Source: Sphingopyxis sp. LK2115
GTDB taxonomy: Bacteria; Pseudomonadota; Alphaproteobacteria; Sphingomonadales; Sphingomonadaceae
Length of the DNA stretch: 64,000 nucleotides
Direction: 5' to 3'
NCBI RefSeq assembly: GCF_014595975.1
Contig: NZ_JABWGQ010000044.1
Coordinates: 62,001 to 126,000, forward strand
Part shown: one piece after another, positions 29,211-39,220 of the stretch
Layout: the number at the start of each line of letters is the position of its first letter
Numbering within the stretch: position 1 is the first letter of the stretch
The notes under the pieces: model-generated
What the model was told of the DNA's origin: nothing
What the model saw: the letters and a program-made list of their open reading frames with translations, nothing else
The model's database searches: none
Translations under genes and position numbers: made by a program

Positions 29211-29942
29211 TTATTCCTCCTCATCGGCCAGCCGCCGCAGCCGCGCCGCGACGCGGTTGTCGGCGATGATCCGCCGCATCCGCATCAGCACGATAGCCCC
29301 GAATAGCAGCGAAAAGCCCGCCAAGGTCAAGCCCAGCGGCCACAGCAGTGCGCCGTCGATGCTCGATCCGCCCAGCGTGATGCTCGGTCCCTGATGCAGG
29401 CTGTTCCACCATATGACGCTGCGGTTGATGATCGGGATGTTGATCGCGCCCACCAGCGCATAGATCGCCGCGCCGCGCGACAGCGCCCCGCCCTGCCGCT
29501 GCGCATCGTCGCCGTTCGTGAGCGCGATAAAACCAGCATAAAGAAAAAGGAGCACGAGCATCGAGGTCATCCGCCCGTCCCATTCCCACCAGGTGCCCCA
29601 GGTCGGCTTGCCCCAGATCGACCCGGTGGCGAGGCACAGCGCCGTGAACAGCATACCCGGCACCGCGATCGCGCGCGCGGCGATGCCCGCCAGCGGATGC
29701 CGCCATACCAGCTGGACCAACCCGGCGATTGCCAGCGATGTCCACCCCCCCATGCCGAGCCACGCCGACGGCACATGGACATAAAGGATACGCGCGGTTT
29801 CGCCCTGTTTGTAATCGCCCGGCACCAGCGCCAGCCCGGCCAGCCCCCCAGCGAGCACCAGCAACAGGCCAAGGCCAAGCAACCAAGGCGTCAGCGGCCT
29901 GGCAATCGCCAGAAAACGGGTCGGATTGGCATAAGCGTGCAT
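29211..29942 (-). CDS. ccmC: Haem exporter/handling protein CcmC
   Basis: A 243-residue six-helix inner-membrane protein that loads haem onto CcmE. The WWD-type haem motif is visible as WGTWWEWDGRMTS (about 115-127). The flanking conserved histidines are in LYVHVPSAW (His56) and WWNSLHQGPS (about His182). It is the first ccm gene of the cluster; ccmA and ccmB, usually upstream, are not in this window. Downstream ccmD begins 3 bases after its stop. Confidence 0.94.
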   Translation of the reverse strand: MHAYANPTRFLAIARPLTPWLLGLGLLLVLAGGLAGLALVPGDYKQGETARILYVHVPSAWLGMGGWTSLAIAGLVQLVWRHPLAGIAARAIAVPGMLFTALCLATGSIWGKPTWGTWWEWDGRMTSMLVLLFLYAGFIALTNGDDAQRQGGALSRGAAIYALVGAINIPIINRSVIWWNSLHQGPSITLGGSSIDGALLWPLGLTLAGFSLLFGAIVLMRMRRIIADNRVAARLRRLADEEE

Positions 29943-30012
29943 CGGTTTCGCGTCGTCCTTAGGTGAGGCGGCGCCTGCGGTCCAGCAATTTGCCGAGCAA
30001 AGGCGCCGGGAT

Positions 30013-30366
30013 TCACCGTTCCGGCCGCGTCCAGATCCAACTGCCGGTCACGACCGCAGCGACCACCGGCGCCATCGCCCAAGGCCACGGCGCAAACGCC
30101 AGTGCAAGCACAATGCTCGCAACGAAGGCAAGCGACGCGGCGACCTTGGCCTTGCGGCTGATCGCACCATGGTCACGCCACGCGACGATATGGGGTCCAA
30201 AGGTTCGATGCGTCAGCAGCCACGCCTCCAGCCGCGGCGACGAACGCGCGAAGCAGAAGGCGGCAAGGATGACGAACGGCACCGTCGGCAGCAACGGCAG
30301 CACTGCGCCGATCGCCCCCAGGCCGAGCGACAACCAGCCCGCGACCAGATAGAGATGCCGTTTCAT
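30013..30366 (-). CDS. YbaN/DUF454 family membrane protein
   Basis: A 117-residue inner-membrane protein of the YbaN (DUF454) family, function unknown. The hallmark GWLSLGLGAIGAVLPLLPTVPF begins near residue 10 and is followed by FCFARSSPRLEAWLLTHRTFG. Two further hydrophobic stretches lie at about 72-105. ATG 30366 is chosen over the upstream codon at 30402 because it starts directly before the family core. It precedes ccmC by 70 bases on the same strand, but a functional link to cytochrome maturation is not established. Confidence 0.82.
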   Translation of the reverse strand: MKRHLYLVAGWLSLGLGAIGAVLPLLPTVPFVILAAFCFARSSPRLEAWLLTHRTFGPHIVAWRDHGAISRKAKVAASLAFVASIVLALAFAPWPWAMAPVVAAVVTGSWIWTRPER

Positions 30367-30489
30367 CCGCGATGGCTTAGCGTCTTTTCTCCCCGACGCC
30401 ATGCGCTTACCGTCGGCGCCGTGCGGGCATGGGCCGCCGTCGGGCCTTGCGCCGCGCCGGTGGCGACGCCGCCTCCGCGCGGGCGACGA

Positions 30490-31539
30490 TTACCCGCGCC
30501 CGATCAGCTTTTGCGCCATCCGGTCGGCGACGACCGACGCCGGGGTGCCGCTCGCCTTGCTTTCGGCCCAGATTTCGGCGAGTCGGCCGGGAATCAGCCG
30601 GATGCGGCTTTCGACCTCTTCCTGGCTGCCTTGCCCCAGATATTCGAGCGCGACATTGATGATTCCGCCCGCGTTGATGACATAGTCCGGGGCATAGACA
30701 ATACCGCGATCATGAATCCGCTGACCATCGAGCGCGGTTGCGAGCTGGTTGTTCGCACCGCCCGCGACGATTTGGACCTTCAGCTTGGCGATGCTCGCCT
30801 CGGTCAAGATCGCGCCCAGCGCGTTGGGGCTGAGCACGTCGGCCTCGACCTCCATGATCGCCGCCGAATCGGCCAGCTCGGCGCCCAGTTCCTCGGCCAG
30901 CGCCTTTGCGCGCGCCAGATTGACGTCGGCAAGGGTCAGCTTTGCGCCTTCGGCCGCCAACCGCCGCGCGACGCCACCGCCGACGCTGCCGACGCCCTGG
31001 ATCGCGACGCGCACGTCTTTGGCGCTGTCGGTCCCCAGCCCTTCGCGAATCGCCGCCTTGATGCCCAGATACACGCCCAGCGCCGTGAATGGCCCCGGAT
31101 CGCCGCCCGCCGCACCGCTTGCCACGGGCAGCCCGCTGACATGCCTGGTCTGCTTGGCAATTTCGACCATGTCGGCGTCGGTGATGCCGACATCCTCGGC
31201 GGTCACATAGGCGCCGCCGAGCGAATCGACCGCGCGGCCGAATGCCGCGAGCAGTTCGGGGGTCTTCGCCTGCCCTTCGTCGGCCAGGATCACGCCCTTG
31301 CCGCCGCCCATCGGCAGCCCCGCCATCGCATTTTTATAGCTCATGCCGCGCGACAGGCGGAGCGCGTCGGTGATCGCCGCCGCGCGCTGCGGATAATGCC
31401 AGTATCGCACGCCGCCGGCACCCGGACCGAGGTGCGTCGAATGAACGGCGATCACCGCGGTCAGGCCGCTGGCGCGATCGCGGAACATGTGGACATGTTC
31501 GTGATCGTCGAAATCGGCGAAATCCCAGACAGCGGCCAT
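30490..31539 (-). CDS. Glu/Leu/Phe/Val dehydrogenase (leucine dehydrogenase-like)
   Basis: A 349-residue NAD-dependent amino-acid dehydrogenase that deaminates branched-chain or aromatic amino acids to 2-oxo acids. The dimerisation domain carries THLGPGAGGVR, Lys69 (SYKNA) and catalytic Lys81 (PMGGGKGVI). The Rossmann domain starts near 183 with GVGSVGGGVA, and VINAGGIINVA lies near 295. The size and the LGPGAGGVR segment fit leucine/phenylalanine dehydrogenases rather than glutamate dehydrogenase. It could feed leucine into the isovaleryl-CoA pathway encoded at 40-47 kb, which is inference. It lies downstream of tRNA-His. Confidence 0.88.
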   Translation of the reverse strand: MAAVWDFADFDDHEHVHMFRDRASGLTAVIAVHSTHLGPGAGGVRYWHYPQRAAAITDALRLSRGMSYKNAMAGLPMGGGKGVILADEGQAKTPELLAAFGRAVDSLGGAYVTAEDVGITDADMVEIAKQTRHVSGLPVASGAAGGDPGPFTALGVYLGIKAAIREGLGTDSAKDVRVAIQGVGSVGGGVARRLAAEGAKLTLADVNLARAKALAEELGAELADSAAIMEVEADVLSPNALGAILTEASIAKLKVQIVAGGANNQLATALDGQRIHDRGIVYAPDYVINAGGIINVALEYLGQGSQEEVESRIRLIPGRLAEIWAESKASGTPASVVADRMAQKLIGRG

Positions 31540-31637
31540 GGTAACTTCCTCACGTTAAAAAATTACGAGAAGATGTAATAATGAAACAGGAGCGACGAGT
31601 CACCCCAAAAGCGCCGGTCGGCCATGAAAGCAAAAAA

Positions 31638-31715
31638 TGGGGCGACCAACGGGGCTCGAACCCGTGACCTCCGGTACCACAAACCGGCGCTCTAACCAAC
31701 TGAGCTATGATCGCC
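31638..31715 (-). tRNA. tRNA-His (GUG)
   Basis: The reverse complement folds into a cloverleaf: a 7-bp acceptor GCGATCA/TGGTCGC, the D arm AGCTCAGTTGGTTAGAGC, the anticodon stem CCGGT/ACCGG with loop TTGTGGT, and the T arm GGGTTCGAGCCCC. The anticodon is GTG (histidine). An extra 5' G (G-1) faces discriminator C73, the tRNA-His identity element. CCA is encoded, and a T6 run follows directly, which may terminate transcription. Confidence 0.97.
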
Positions 31716-31816
31716 ACACGCCGCGCGAACCCGCCTGCGACAGCGCGCGGCGATAGGCGCGACCTCCCCCTTCGTCAAGCATTGTTCGCGTCGGTCGACA
31801 ACAGTAAAAGCGCGCC

Positions 31817-32497
31817 ATGGCTGGCAACATTCATGTCGACATGGCCGCTTCGGGCGCCGACCGCACCGCCGCGCGGCTGGCGGCCGTCCCCGGCATGCGC
31901 CGCGCGCCGACGCCCAAGCTTGAACAGTTCGTGCTGCCGCGCTTCCTCGATGGCGAAAGCTGCGCCGCGCTGATCGAACTGATCGACGGCGATGCGCGTC
32001 CCTCGACGATCGCCGACCCCAATGGCGACGATGCGTTCCGCACCAGTTCGACCTGCGACCTTGACCACCGCCTTCCGCTCGTGACCGCCGTGAACAAAAG
32101 GCTCCACGATCTGACCGGCATCCCGCTCGAATATGGCGAGCCCTTGCAGGGCCAGCGCTATGACGTCGGCGAGGAGTTCAAGGCGCACACCGACTATTTC
32201 GACCCGCACGGCGCCGACTGGGACATCTATTGCGCGGTGCCCGGCCAGCGGAGCTGGACCTTGATGATCTACCTCAACCAGCCCGCCGCGGGCGGCGCGA
32301 CGCGCTTCCTCGCCACCGGCAAGATGCACCAGCCCGAAGTCGGCAAGCTTCTCGCCTGGAACAATGTCCGCCCCGACGGCACCACCAACCCCGACACGCT
32401 CCATCACGGGATGAAGGTGCGCAAGGGGCGCAAATATATCATCACCAAATGGTTCCGCGAACGGCCGTGGCCATGGGCAGAGGGGGAGTTGGGGTAA
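31817..32497 (+). CDS. 2OG-Fe(II) oxygenase, prolyl 4-hydroxylase-like
   Basis: A 226-residue iron/2-oxoglutarate dioxygenase of the prolyl 4-hydroxylase alpha-subunit type. The double-stranded beta-helix domain carries the iron triad His124/Asp126 (FKAHTDYFD) and a distal histidine in LHHGM (about 197). A lysine near 206 probably binds the 2-oxoglutarate carboxylate. The TFLMIYLNQ-like strand (WTLMIYLNQ) and GGATRF segment also fit. No signal peptide is visible, so it is cytosolic. Bacterial relatives may modify translation factors or small molecules; the substrate here is unknown. It stands alone after tRNA-His. Confidence 0.87.
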   Translation: MAGNIHVDMAASGADRTAARLAAVPGMRRAPTPKLEQFVLPRFLDGESCAALIELIDGDARPSTIADPNGDDAFRTSSTCDLDHRLPLVTAVNKRLHDLTGIPLEYGEPLQGQRYDVGEEFKAHTDYFDPHGADWDIYCAVPGQRSWTLMIYLNQPAAGGATRFLATGKMHQPEVGKLLAWNNVRPDGTTNPDTLHHGMKVRKGRKYIITKWFRERPWPWAEGELG

Positions 32498-32512
32498 CGA
32501 CCACCTCAAAAA

Positions 32513-32640
32513 CCGTTCGTGTCGAGCGAAGGCGAGACGCCTAGATGCCGCGCGCTCCCATGGGTGCCTCGACGTCCGGTGCGGCCGGCAATTTATCCTG
32601 AGCGCCGGCCAGGGCGGCCGAAGGGTTCGACACGAACGGA
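32513..32640. repeat. Dispersed palindromic repeat, family A (paired element)
   Basis: The left arm CCGTTCGTGTCGAGCGAA (32513-32530) and the right arm TTCGACACGAACGGA (32626-32640) are inverted. The inner TTATCCTGAGCGCC (32593-32606) also occurs, inverted, in the 8978-9108 element. It fills the gap between the convergent oxygenase and SIMPL genes. The shared two-part design identifies one mobile or recombining repeat family. Confidence 0.72.
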
Positions 32641-32673
32641 AACAGGGGCCGGCATGCGCCGACCCCGTTGGAA

Positions 32674-33417
32674 TTACCGCACCAGCCGATACTGGACGTT
32701 CAGCGTCAGCGTATTCGACACCCGCCCCGGTTCGATCGGCGTCGATTTGGCATCGGCCGCCATTTCCATCCGCACATAGGGCATCGGCGGTTGCGGACCG
32801 GCAAAGCCGCCCTCGCTGATCGACACCAGTTCGGCGCCGCGATAGCCCGCCAGCCGCGCATAGTCCGCCGCCTTGGCCTCGGCCGCCTTGATCGCCGCGC
32901 CGCGCGCGCCGACCAGTTGCGCATCGGGATCCTTCATGCCGAACCACGGCCCTTCGATATTGGTGCCGCCCGCAGCGACCAGCGCATCGAGCAGCGGGCC
33001 GATGTCGTCGATCCTGCCCGTCGTCGCGCGCACCGTGTTGCTGACCTGATAGCCCAGAAAGCGCGGCGGCTGGCCGTCGGTGCGGTTGCTGTAGTCATAT
33101 TGCGGCGACAGGTTGATGCCGCTCGTCTGGATGTCCTCTGCCTTGATCCCGCGCGCCTTGGCCGCGGCGATCAGCCGGTCCATCGCTGCGGCATTGGCGC
33201 GCATCGCCTCCACCGCGGTGGGCGCGGTGGTGGTCACTCCGGCGCCGACGGTCGCCTGATCGGGACGCGAACGCACCTCTTCGCTGACGCTGAAGCTCAG
33301 GATCGGACCCTGCGTCGTCGCTGCCGTCATCGGCGATCCTCCTTGCTGTGCGATGGCGGGCACCGCCGCGATCAGGGCCAGTCCGGATGCCATAGCGGCA
33401 AGCATTTTTTTCGTCAT
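32674..33417 (-). CDS. Periplasmic SIMPL domain protein
   Basis: A 247-residue exported protein with one SIMPL (DUF541) domain. A signal peptide (1-24, ending AIAQ) precedes ISFSVSEEVRSRPDQATVGAGV-type sequence (ILSFSVSEE near 39), the VEAMRANAAAMDRLIAA helix, SPQYDYSNR and GYQVSNTVRATTGRIDDIG, all typical. Relatives such as YggE are linked to oxidative-stress protection, but the mechanism is unclear. An AGGAGA ribosome site precedes ATG 33417. It is divergent from the ABC-F gene. Confidence 0.88.
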   Translation of the reverse strand: MTKKMLAAMASGLALIAAVPAIAQQGGSPMTAATTQGPILSFSVSEEVRSRPDQATVGAGVTTTAPTAVEAMRANAAAMDRLIAAAKARGIKAEDIQTSGINLSPQYDYSNRTDGQPPRFLGYQVSNTVRATTGRIDDIGPLLDALVAAGGTNIEGPWFGMKDPDAQLVGARGAAIKAAEAKAADYARLAGYRGAELVSISEGGFAGPQPPMPYVRMEMAADAKSTPIEPGRVSNTLTLNVQYRLVR

Positions 33418-33551
33418 TTCTTTCTCCTGTGAACCGGGCTTGCGGTCATTTGCCATTTCCACCCCGTAACGTCGACGGAGCGGACCCGTTCCCGCCTTTG
33501 TGCGGACGGCGCTTGCATGATGCTGAACGCGTCAGTAGCGAGCCGTTCATC

Positions 33552-35333
33552 ATGGCGGCACCGATCTTATCATATGAAGGCCTCGGCCTTGTGCAGGGCA
33601 GCGGCTGGCTGTTCCGGGACCTCGACATCTATGTCGGGCCGCGCGACCGGCTCGCGCTGATCGGCCGCAATGGCGCGGGCAAGACGACCTTGCTCAAACT
33701 GCTCGCGGGGCGCATCGAACCCGACAAGGGCCAGCGCACGATCGTTCCCGGCACGCATGTCGTGATGCTCGAACAGGAACCCGATTTCCGTCCCTTTGCA
33801 ACGCTGATGGATTTTGCGGTGGCGGGCGCCGACGGCCCCGCAAGCCATGACGTCGCGGCGATCGCCGACCAGCTCGGCATCGACATGAACCGTGCCGCCG
33901 CCAGCGCGTCGGGGGGCGAGCGCCGCCGCGCCGCGCTTGCGCGCGCGCTGGCGCAAAATCCCGACGTGCTGCTGCTCGACGAACCGACCAACCACCTCGA
34001 CCTTGCCGCGATCGACTGGCTTGAAGGCTGGCTCGCGCGCTACACCGGCGCATTCGTCGTCATCAGCCATGATCGCACCTTCCTGACGCGGCTGACGCGC
34101 CAGACCTTGTGGCTCGACCGCGGCAGCATCCGCCGCAAGGAAATCGGCTTCGGCGGCTTCGACGAATGGAGCGACGCCGTCGCCGCCGAGGAAGCACGCG
34201 CCGCGCAAAAGCTTGATTCCAGGCTGCGGCTCGAAACGCATTGGCTCCAACGCGGCGTCACCGCGCGCCGCAAGCGCAATCAGGGGCGGCTTGAAAAACT
34301 GAAGGAAATGCGCGCGACCCGCGCCGCGATGATCGGCGGGCCGGGCGTTGCCAAACTTGGCCTCGCAAATGACGATGTCCGGTCGAAATCGGTGATCGTT
34401 GCAGAGAATATCTCGAAAAGCTTTGGCGACCGCACGATCATCAGGAACTTCGATTTCCGCGTCCAGCGCGGCGATCGCATCGGCATCGTCGGCGCCAATG
34501 GCGCGGGCAAGTCGACCCTGCTCAAACTGCTTACCGGAGAGCTGCAACCGGATAGCGGCAGCGTCACTCTCGCCCCGACGCTTGACGGCATCGTCATCGA
34601 CCAGCAGCGCAGCCTGATGGCGCCCGAAAAGCGGGTGCGCGACGTGCTTGCCGACGGCGGCGACTGGGTCGAGGTGCGCGGGGTGAAAAAGCATATCCAG
34701 GGCTATTTGAAAGAGTTTCTCTTTGACCCCGGCGTCGCCGAAGCAAGCGTCGGCGCGCTGTCGGGCGGTGAACGTTCGCGGCTGCTCCTCGCGCGCGAGT
34801 TTGCCCGCGAATCGAACCTGCTCGTGCTCGACGAGCCGACCAACGACCTCGACCTCGAAACGCTCGATCTTTTGCAGGAAGTCATCGCCGACTATGCCGG
34901 CACCGTGCTCCTCGTCAGTCACGACCGCGACTTTCTCGACCGTACCGTCACCGTCACGCTCGGCCTCGACGGGTCGGGCAAGGTCGACATCGTTGCGGGC
35001 GGCTATGCCGACTGGGAAGCCAAGCGCGCAAAGGCGGTAGCCACCAAAAGAAAATCCGCCGCCAGCGACGCAAAGCCACCCCCACCTCCGCAGCCGCGTC
35101 GAAAACTCTCCTACAAGGACCAGCGCGACTATGACCTCCTCCCCGCCCGGATCGAGGCGATCGAAGCCGAGATGGCGGCCATCGAAGCCGAATTGTCGGA
35201 TGCCGCGCTGTTCACGCGCGATCATGCCCGTTTCAACGCGCTGACGGCCAAACTCGACACCCTGCGCACCGAAAAGGCCGCAGCCGAGGATCGCTGGCTG
35301 GCGCTGGCGGAAGAGGTCGAGGCCCTGCAATAA
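33552..35333 (+). CDS. ABC-F family ATPase (Uup-like)
   Basis: A 593-residue soluble protein with two ABC domains and no membrane domain. Walker A motifs are GRNGAGKTT (38-46) and GANGAGKST near 316; signatures are ASGGERRRAAL and LSGGERSRLLL; both Walker B motifs read LLLDEPTNHLDL / LVLDEPTNDLDL. The inter-domain linker (about 215-270) is basic and helical as in ABC-F proteins that act at the ribosomal E site. The C-terminus (about 515-593) is a coiled coil rich in Glu/Ala, matching the Uup group that binds branched DNA or ribosomes. ATG 33552 starts just before the first ABC domain. Confidence 0.92.
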   Translation: MAAPILSYEGLGLVQGSGWLFRDLDIYVGPRDRLALIGRNGAGKTTLLKLLAGRIEPDKGQRTIVPGTHVVMLEQEPDFRPFATLMDFAVAGADGPASHDVAAIADQLGIDMNRAAASASGGERRRAALARALAQNPDVLLLDEPTNHLDLAAIDWLEGWLARYTGAFVVISHDRTFLTRLTRQTLWLDRGSIRRKEIGFGGFDEWSDAVAAEEARAAQKLDSRLRLETHWLQRGVTARRKRNQGRLEKLKEMRATRAAMIGGPGVAKLGLANDDVRSKSVIVAENISKSFGDRTIIRNFDFRVQRGDRIGIVGANGAGKSTLLKLLTGELQPDSGSVTLAPTLDGIVIDQQRSLMAPEKRVRDVLADGGDWVEVRGVKKHIQGYLKEFLFDPGVAEASVGALSGGERSRLLLAREFARESNLLVLDEPTNDLDLETLDLLQEVIADYAGTVLLVSHDRDFLDRTVTVTLGLDGSGKVDIVAGGYADWEAKRAKAVATKRKSAASDAKPPPPPQPRRKLSYKDQRDYDLLPARIEAIEAEMAAIEAELSDAALFTRDHARFNALTAKLDTLRTEKAAAEDRWLALAEEVEALQ

Positions 35334-35491
35334 GCGGGACAGGCGACGCCGCCTGCGCACGGCTTCGGCTTGGGGGTGACATCGAAACCTTCCAAAATCC
35401 TCGCCGCTTGCGGGTCATCGGCCGCGCGGAGCGCTGACGGTGGGGGTTCGCATCCTTACACACAGCGGGCTTTGGGCTGCCGGCCCTTTCC

Positions 35492-35506
35492 ACCGCCTCC
35501 GGCGGT
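35492..35506. terminator. Short hairpin between the ABC-F gene and cysQ
   Basis: A perfect 6-base stem ACCGCC/GGCGGT with a TCC loop lies in the 255-base gap between convergent genes. The same gap holds GTCGTT-GT-AACGAC at 35559-35572. Neither has a T-run, so terminator function is only possible. Confidence 0.35.
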
Positions 35507-35588
35507 CCTTCTACCCTCTTCCGGGGACGAACTTCGATGTCCGCTGCGGTCGATGTCCGTCGTTGTAACGACCATCGCCTGAAAACCC

Positions 35589-36335
35589 TCACCCCCCGGC
35601 GCCAAACTCCCGCGCCAGCCGCAACACCGCCTCCGCCAGTTCCTTGCGGCAGATCAGCAGGTCGGGAAGATAGGTGTCGGCATTGTTGTAGCGCAGCGGC
35701 GACCCGTCGGCGCGGCTCACATGCAGACCGGCCGCCGCGGCGACGGCGGCGGGGGCGCAATTGTCCCATTCATACTGCCCGCCGCTGTGCAGATAGATAT
35801 CGGCTTCGCCGCGCACGACCGCCATGGCTTTCGCGCCGGCCGACCCCATGGCGACAAGCTCGGCGCCCAGATGGTCGGCGACGAACAGCGCTTCGGCGGC
35901 GGGGCGCGATCGGCTGACCAGCATCTTCGGCGGGTCGTTCGGCGGTGCGAGCGGCGGCGGCGACGCCGACGTCAGCGTCACCCCCAGCCCCGGCAGCGCG
36001 ACCGCGCCGACCGCGGCAACGCCGTCGATCGCCAGCGCGACATGCACCGCCCAGTCGCTCCGCCCCTCGCCATATTCACGCGTGCCGTCCAGCGGATCGA
36101 CGATCCACACGCGCGATCGGGCGCAGCGCGCGACATTGTCCTTCTCTTCTTCGGAGAGCAGGGCATCGTCGGGCCGCGCCGCGCGGATTTCGCGGCAAAG
36201 CATCGCGTTCGCGGCTTCGTCGCCCGCCTGCCCCAGCGCCTTGCCGTCAAGGTCGCCGCGCGCGCGAAGGTCGAGCAGGATCGCCCCCGCCGCCGCCGCG
36301 AGTCGCTCGGCAAGCTGGTCGTCGGTCTCGCTCAT
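35589..36335 (-). CDS. cysQ: 3'(2'),5'-bisphosphate nucleotidase CysQ
   Basis: A 248-residue lithium-sensitive-type phosphatase of the inositol monophosphatase superfamily that removes PAP, the toxic by-product of PAPS use. Metal-binding motifs are SEEEKDN (61-67), DPLDGTREY (80-88) and YEWDNCAP near 188. The start overlaps the cysNC stop by four bases, so the gene is the third member of a sulfate-activation operon, consistent with this role. Other members of the superfamily hydrolyse inositol phosphates, but the operon context favours CysQ. Confidence 0.92.
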   Translation of the reverse strand: MSETDDQLAERLAAAAGAILLDLRARGDLDGKALGQAGDEAANAMLCREIRAARPDDALLSEEEKDNVARCARSRVWIVDPLDGTREYGEGRSDWAVHVALAIDGVAAVGAVALPGLGVTLTSASPPPLAPPNDPPKMLVSRSRPAAEALFVADHLGAELVAMGSAGAKAMAVVRGEADIYLHSGGQYEWDNCAPAAVAAAAGLHVSRADGSPLRYNNADTYLPDLLICRKELAEAVLRLAREFGAGG

Positions 36336-38233
36336 CCGAGCAGGCGCTCGACGATCAGGTCGGCCGCAGATTCGGGTGACATGGCGGTCGTGTCAATGCG
36401 GATTTCGGGATTTTCGGGCGCTTCATAGGGGCTGTCGATCCCGGTGAAGTTCTTGAGCTGCCCCGCGCGCGCCTTTTTGTAGAGACCCTTGACGTCGCGG
36501 CGCTCCGCCTCCTCCAGCGGCGTGTCGATGAAGACCTCGATGAACTCCCCTTCGGGCAGCATCGACCGCACCATTTCGCGCTCCGCCCGGAACGGCGAGA
36601 TGAAGGCGGTGATGACGATCAGCCCCGCGTCGGTCATCAGCTTTGCGACTTCGCCGACGCGGCGGATATTCTCGATCCGGTCGGCCTCGGTGAAACCCAG
36701 ATCCCTGCTGAGCCCGTGGCGCACATTGTCGCCGTCGAGCAGGAAACTGTGCCGGTTCATCCGGTGCAGCTTCTTTTCCACCAGATTGGCGATGGTCGAC
36801 TTGCCCGACCCCGACAGTCCTGTGAACCACAAGAGCGCCGGCTTCTGATTTTTCAGGTTCGCGCGCATTTCGCGGCTGATGTCGCTGGCCTGCCAATGGA
36901 CATTCTGCGCGCGGCGCAGGCTGAAATGCAGCATCCCCGCCGCGACCGTCGCATTGGTCAGCTTGTCGATCAGGATGAAACCGCCCAGCGTCCGGTTGTC
37001 GGCATAGGCCTCGAACACAATCGGCCTGTCGGTCGCCAGTTCGACGACGCCGATGCCGTTCAGTTCCAGCGTCTTGGCCGCCAGATGGTCGAGCGTGTTG
37101 ACGTTGATCTCATATTTGGGGGCCTGCACCGTCGCCGACACGCTTTGCGTCGCGAGCTTCAGCCAATAGGCGCGGCCAGGGATCATTGCCTCGTCGGCCA
37201 TCCACACCAGTGTCGCCTCGAACCGGTCGGCGGCCTCGGGCGGATTGTCCGCCGCCGCGATCACGTCGCCGCGCGAACAATCAACCTCGTCGGCAAGTGT
37301 CAGCGTCACCGACTGGCCCGCGGCGGCTTCGTCCAGGTCGCCGTCGAGGGTGACGATGCGGTCCACGGTCGTCGTCTTGCCGCTGGGCAGGATGCGCACC
37401 GCGTCGCCCGGCCTGACCTTGCCGCCCGCAAGCTGGCCGGAGAAGCCCCGGAAGTCGAGGTTCGGGCGGTTGACCCATTGCACCGGCATGCGGAAAGGCC
37501 TGGCTTCGTCGGCGGCGGCGCCGATCTCGACATTTTCGAGATGCTCGATCAGGGTCGGCCCCGTGAACCAGGGCATGTTCGCTGACAGCGCGGTGATATT
37601 GTCGCCCTTGAAGCCCGAAATGGGGATCGCGGTAAAATGGGTGATGCCAATCTCGCTTGCAAAGGCGCGGTAGCTCAGCAGGATGCGCTCGAAAACCGCC
37701 TTGTCGTAACCGACAAGATCCATCTTGTTCACCGCGAGCACGATGTGGCGGATGCCGATCAGATGCGCGAGGAAGCTGTGCCGCCGCGTCTGGGTGAGCA
37801 CCCCCTTGCGTGCGTCGATCAGGATCACCGCAAGGTCGGCGGTCGAGGCGCCGGTGATCATGTTGCGCGTATATTGTTCGTGCCCCGGCGTGTCGGCGAC
37901 GATGAACTTCCGCTTCTCTGTCGTGAAAAAGCGATAGGCGACGTCGATCGTGATCCCCTGCTCGCGTTCGGCGGCAAGGCCGTCGACGAGCAGCGCGAAG
38001 TCGATTTCCTGCCCCTGGGTGCCGACGCGCTTGCTGTCGGCCTCGAGCGCGGCAAGCTGATCCTCGAAGATCATCTTGCTGTCATACAGCAGGCGACCGA
38101 TCAGCGTCGATTTACCGTCGTCGACCGATCCGCAGGTGATGAAGCGCAGCAGCGATTTCTTTTCGTGGCCCGCGAGATAAGCGTCGATGTCCTCGGCAAT
38201 CAGCGCGTCGGTGACGTAAACAGGATCGGTCAT
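36332..38233 (-). CDS. cysNC: Bifunctional sulfate adenylyltransferase subunit 1 / APS kinase (CysN-CysC fusion)
   Basis: A 633-residue fusion. The N-terminal CysN GTPase has GSVDDGKST (35-43), [12 protein letters not shown] near 114 and NKMDLVGYD near 169, and drives ATP sulfurylase. An elongation-factor-like beta-barrel region follows. From about residue 450 the CysC kinase carries Walker [10 protein letters not shown] (about 468-476), [16 protein letters not shown] and [13 protein letters not shown], and phosphorylates APS to PAPS. Both halves look intact. It overlaps cysD by one base and cysQ by four, giving the operon cysD-cysNC-cysQ. PAPS may feed sulfate reduction or sulfation; reductase genes are not in the window. 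Confidence 0.96.
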   Translation of the reverse strand: MTDPVYVTDALIAEDIDAYLAGHEKKSLLRFITCGSVDDGKSTLIGRLLYDSKMIFEDQLAALEADSKRVGTQGQEIDFALLVDGLAAEREQGITIDVAYRFFTTEKRKFIVADTPGHEQYTRNMITGASTADLAVILIDARKGVLTQTRRHSFLAHLIGIRHIVLAVNKMDLVGYDKAVFERILLSYRAFASEIGITHFTAIPISGFKGDNITALSANMPWFTGPTLIEHLENVEIGAAADEARPFRMPVQWVNRPNLDFRGFSGQLAGGKVRPGDAVRILPSGKTTTVDRIVTLDGDLDEAAAGQSVTLTLADEVDCSRGDVIAAADNPPEAADRFEATLVWMADEAMIPGRAYWLKLATQSVSATVQAPKYEINVNTLDHLAAKTLELNGIGVVELATDRPIVFEAYADNRTLGGFILIDKLTNATVAAGMLHFSLRRAQNVHWQASDISREMRANLKNQKPALLWFTGLSGSGKSTIANLVEKKLHRMNRHSFLLDGDNVRHGLSRDLGFTEADRIENIRRVGEVAKLMTDAGLIVITAFISPFRAEREMVRSMLPEGEFIEVFIDTPLEEAERRDVKGLYKKARAGQLKNFTGIDSPYEAPENPEIRIDTTAMSPESAADLIVERLLG

Positions 38234-39138
38234 CAGAAATAGCCCTCCTGCTTCTTCTTCTCCATCGACGCATCGCCGCCGTCCTTGTCGATGATGCGCC
38301 CCTGCCGCTCGCTGGTCGTCGTCAGCAGCATCTCCTGAATGACCTCGCTCAGCGTCGCCGCCTCGCTCTCCACCGCACCGGTAAGCGGATAGCAGCCGAG
38401 CGTGCGGAAACGCACCGAGCGGAGGGTCGGCACCTCGCCTTCCTTGAGCGGGAAACGCTCGTCATCGACCATCAGCAGCAACCCGTCGCGTTCCACCGTC
38501 GGCCGCCGCGCCGCGAAATAGAGCGGGACAATGGGGATATTTTCGCGCGCGATATATTGCCAGATGTCGAGCTCGGTCCAGTTCGAGATCGGAAAGACGC
38601 GGATGCTCTCTCCCTTCGCCTTGCGCGCGTTATAGAGGTTCCAAAGCTCTGGACGCTGCTTTTTGGGATCCCAGCCGTGGCTCGCGGTGCGGAAAGAAAA
38701 AATGCGCTCCTTGGCGCGGCTCTTTTCCTCGTCACGGCGCGCCCCCCCAAAGGCGACGTCGAAGCCATGGAGGTCGAGCGCCTGTTTCAGCCCCTCGGTC
38801 TTCCACATGTCGGTGTGCAAGGGGCCATGATCGAACGGGTTGATCCCGCGCGCCTTCGCCTCCGGGTTCTGATGGACGATCAGCTCCATGCCGCTTTCCG
38901 CGGCCATGCGATCGCGAAGCTCGTACATCGCCTTGAACTTCCATGTCGTATCGACATGGAGCAACGGGAATGGCGGCGGCGACGGGTAAAAGGCCTTGCG
39001 CGCGAGATGCAGCATCACCGCGCTGTCCTTGCCCACGCTATAGAGCATCACGGGCTTCGCCGCGTCAGCCATCACTTCGCGCATGATATGGATGCTCTCG
39101 GCCTCCAGCCGGTCGAGATGGGTCAGCGTATCGGTCAT
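38233..39138 (-). CDS. cysD: Sulfate adenylyltransferase subunit 2
   Basis: A 301-residue PAPS-reductase/N-type ATP-pyrophosphatase-fold protein that adenylates sulfate with CysN. The PP-loop [10 protein letters not shown] is at residues 34-43, followed by [23 protein letters not shown] and [18 protein letters not shown] 39138 is chosen as it gives the family N-terminus ([18 protein letters not shown]); the longer frame is non-homologous. The stop overlaps the cysNC start in TGATG. A LysR-type gene ends 82 bases upstream on the same strand and may or may not control the operon. Confidence 0.96.
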   Translation of the reverse strand: MTDTLTHLDRLEAESIHIMREVMADAAKPVMLYSVGKDSAVMLHLARKAFYPSPPPFPLLHVDTTWKFKAMYELRDRMAAESGMELIVHQNPEAKARGINPFDHGPLHTDMWKTEGLKQALDLHGFDVAFGGARRDEEKSRAKERIFSFRTASHGWDPKKQRPELWNLYNARKAKGESIRVFPISNWTELDIWQYIARENIPIVPLYFAARRPTVERDGLLLMVDDERFPLKEGEVPTLRSVRFRTLGCYPLTGAVESEAATLSEVIQEMLLTTTSERQGRIIDKDGGDASMEKKKQEGYF

Positions 39139-39220
39139 GCCTCGCCCTTGCCGCCCCTCCGAAAACCGATCAAGCTGTATGGCCTTTTGGCGCTGCAAGC
39201 CAGGCTTGTAAGGCCGGTGG

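Noticed and set aside
32519-32779. Short plus-strand ORF over the family A repeat
   Set aside because: It consists mainly of repeat sequence and antisense SIMPL gene; no family resemblance.
35370-35582. Plus-strand 70-codon frame in the gap after the ABC-F gene
   Set aside because: No ribosome site, no domain, and Ser/Pro/Arg-rich composition typical of chance frames in GC-rich intergenic DNA.
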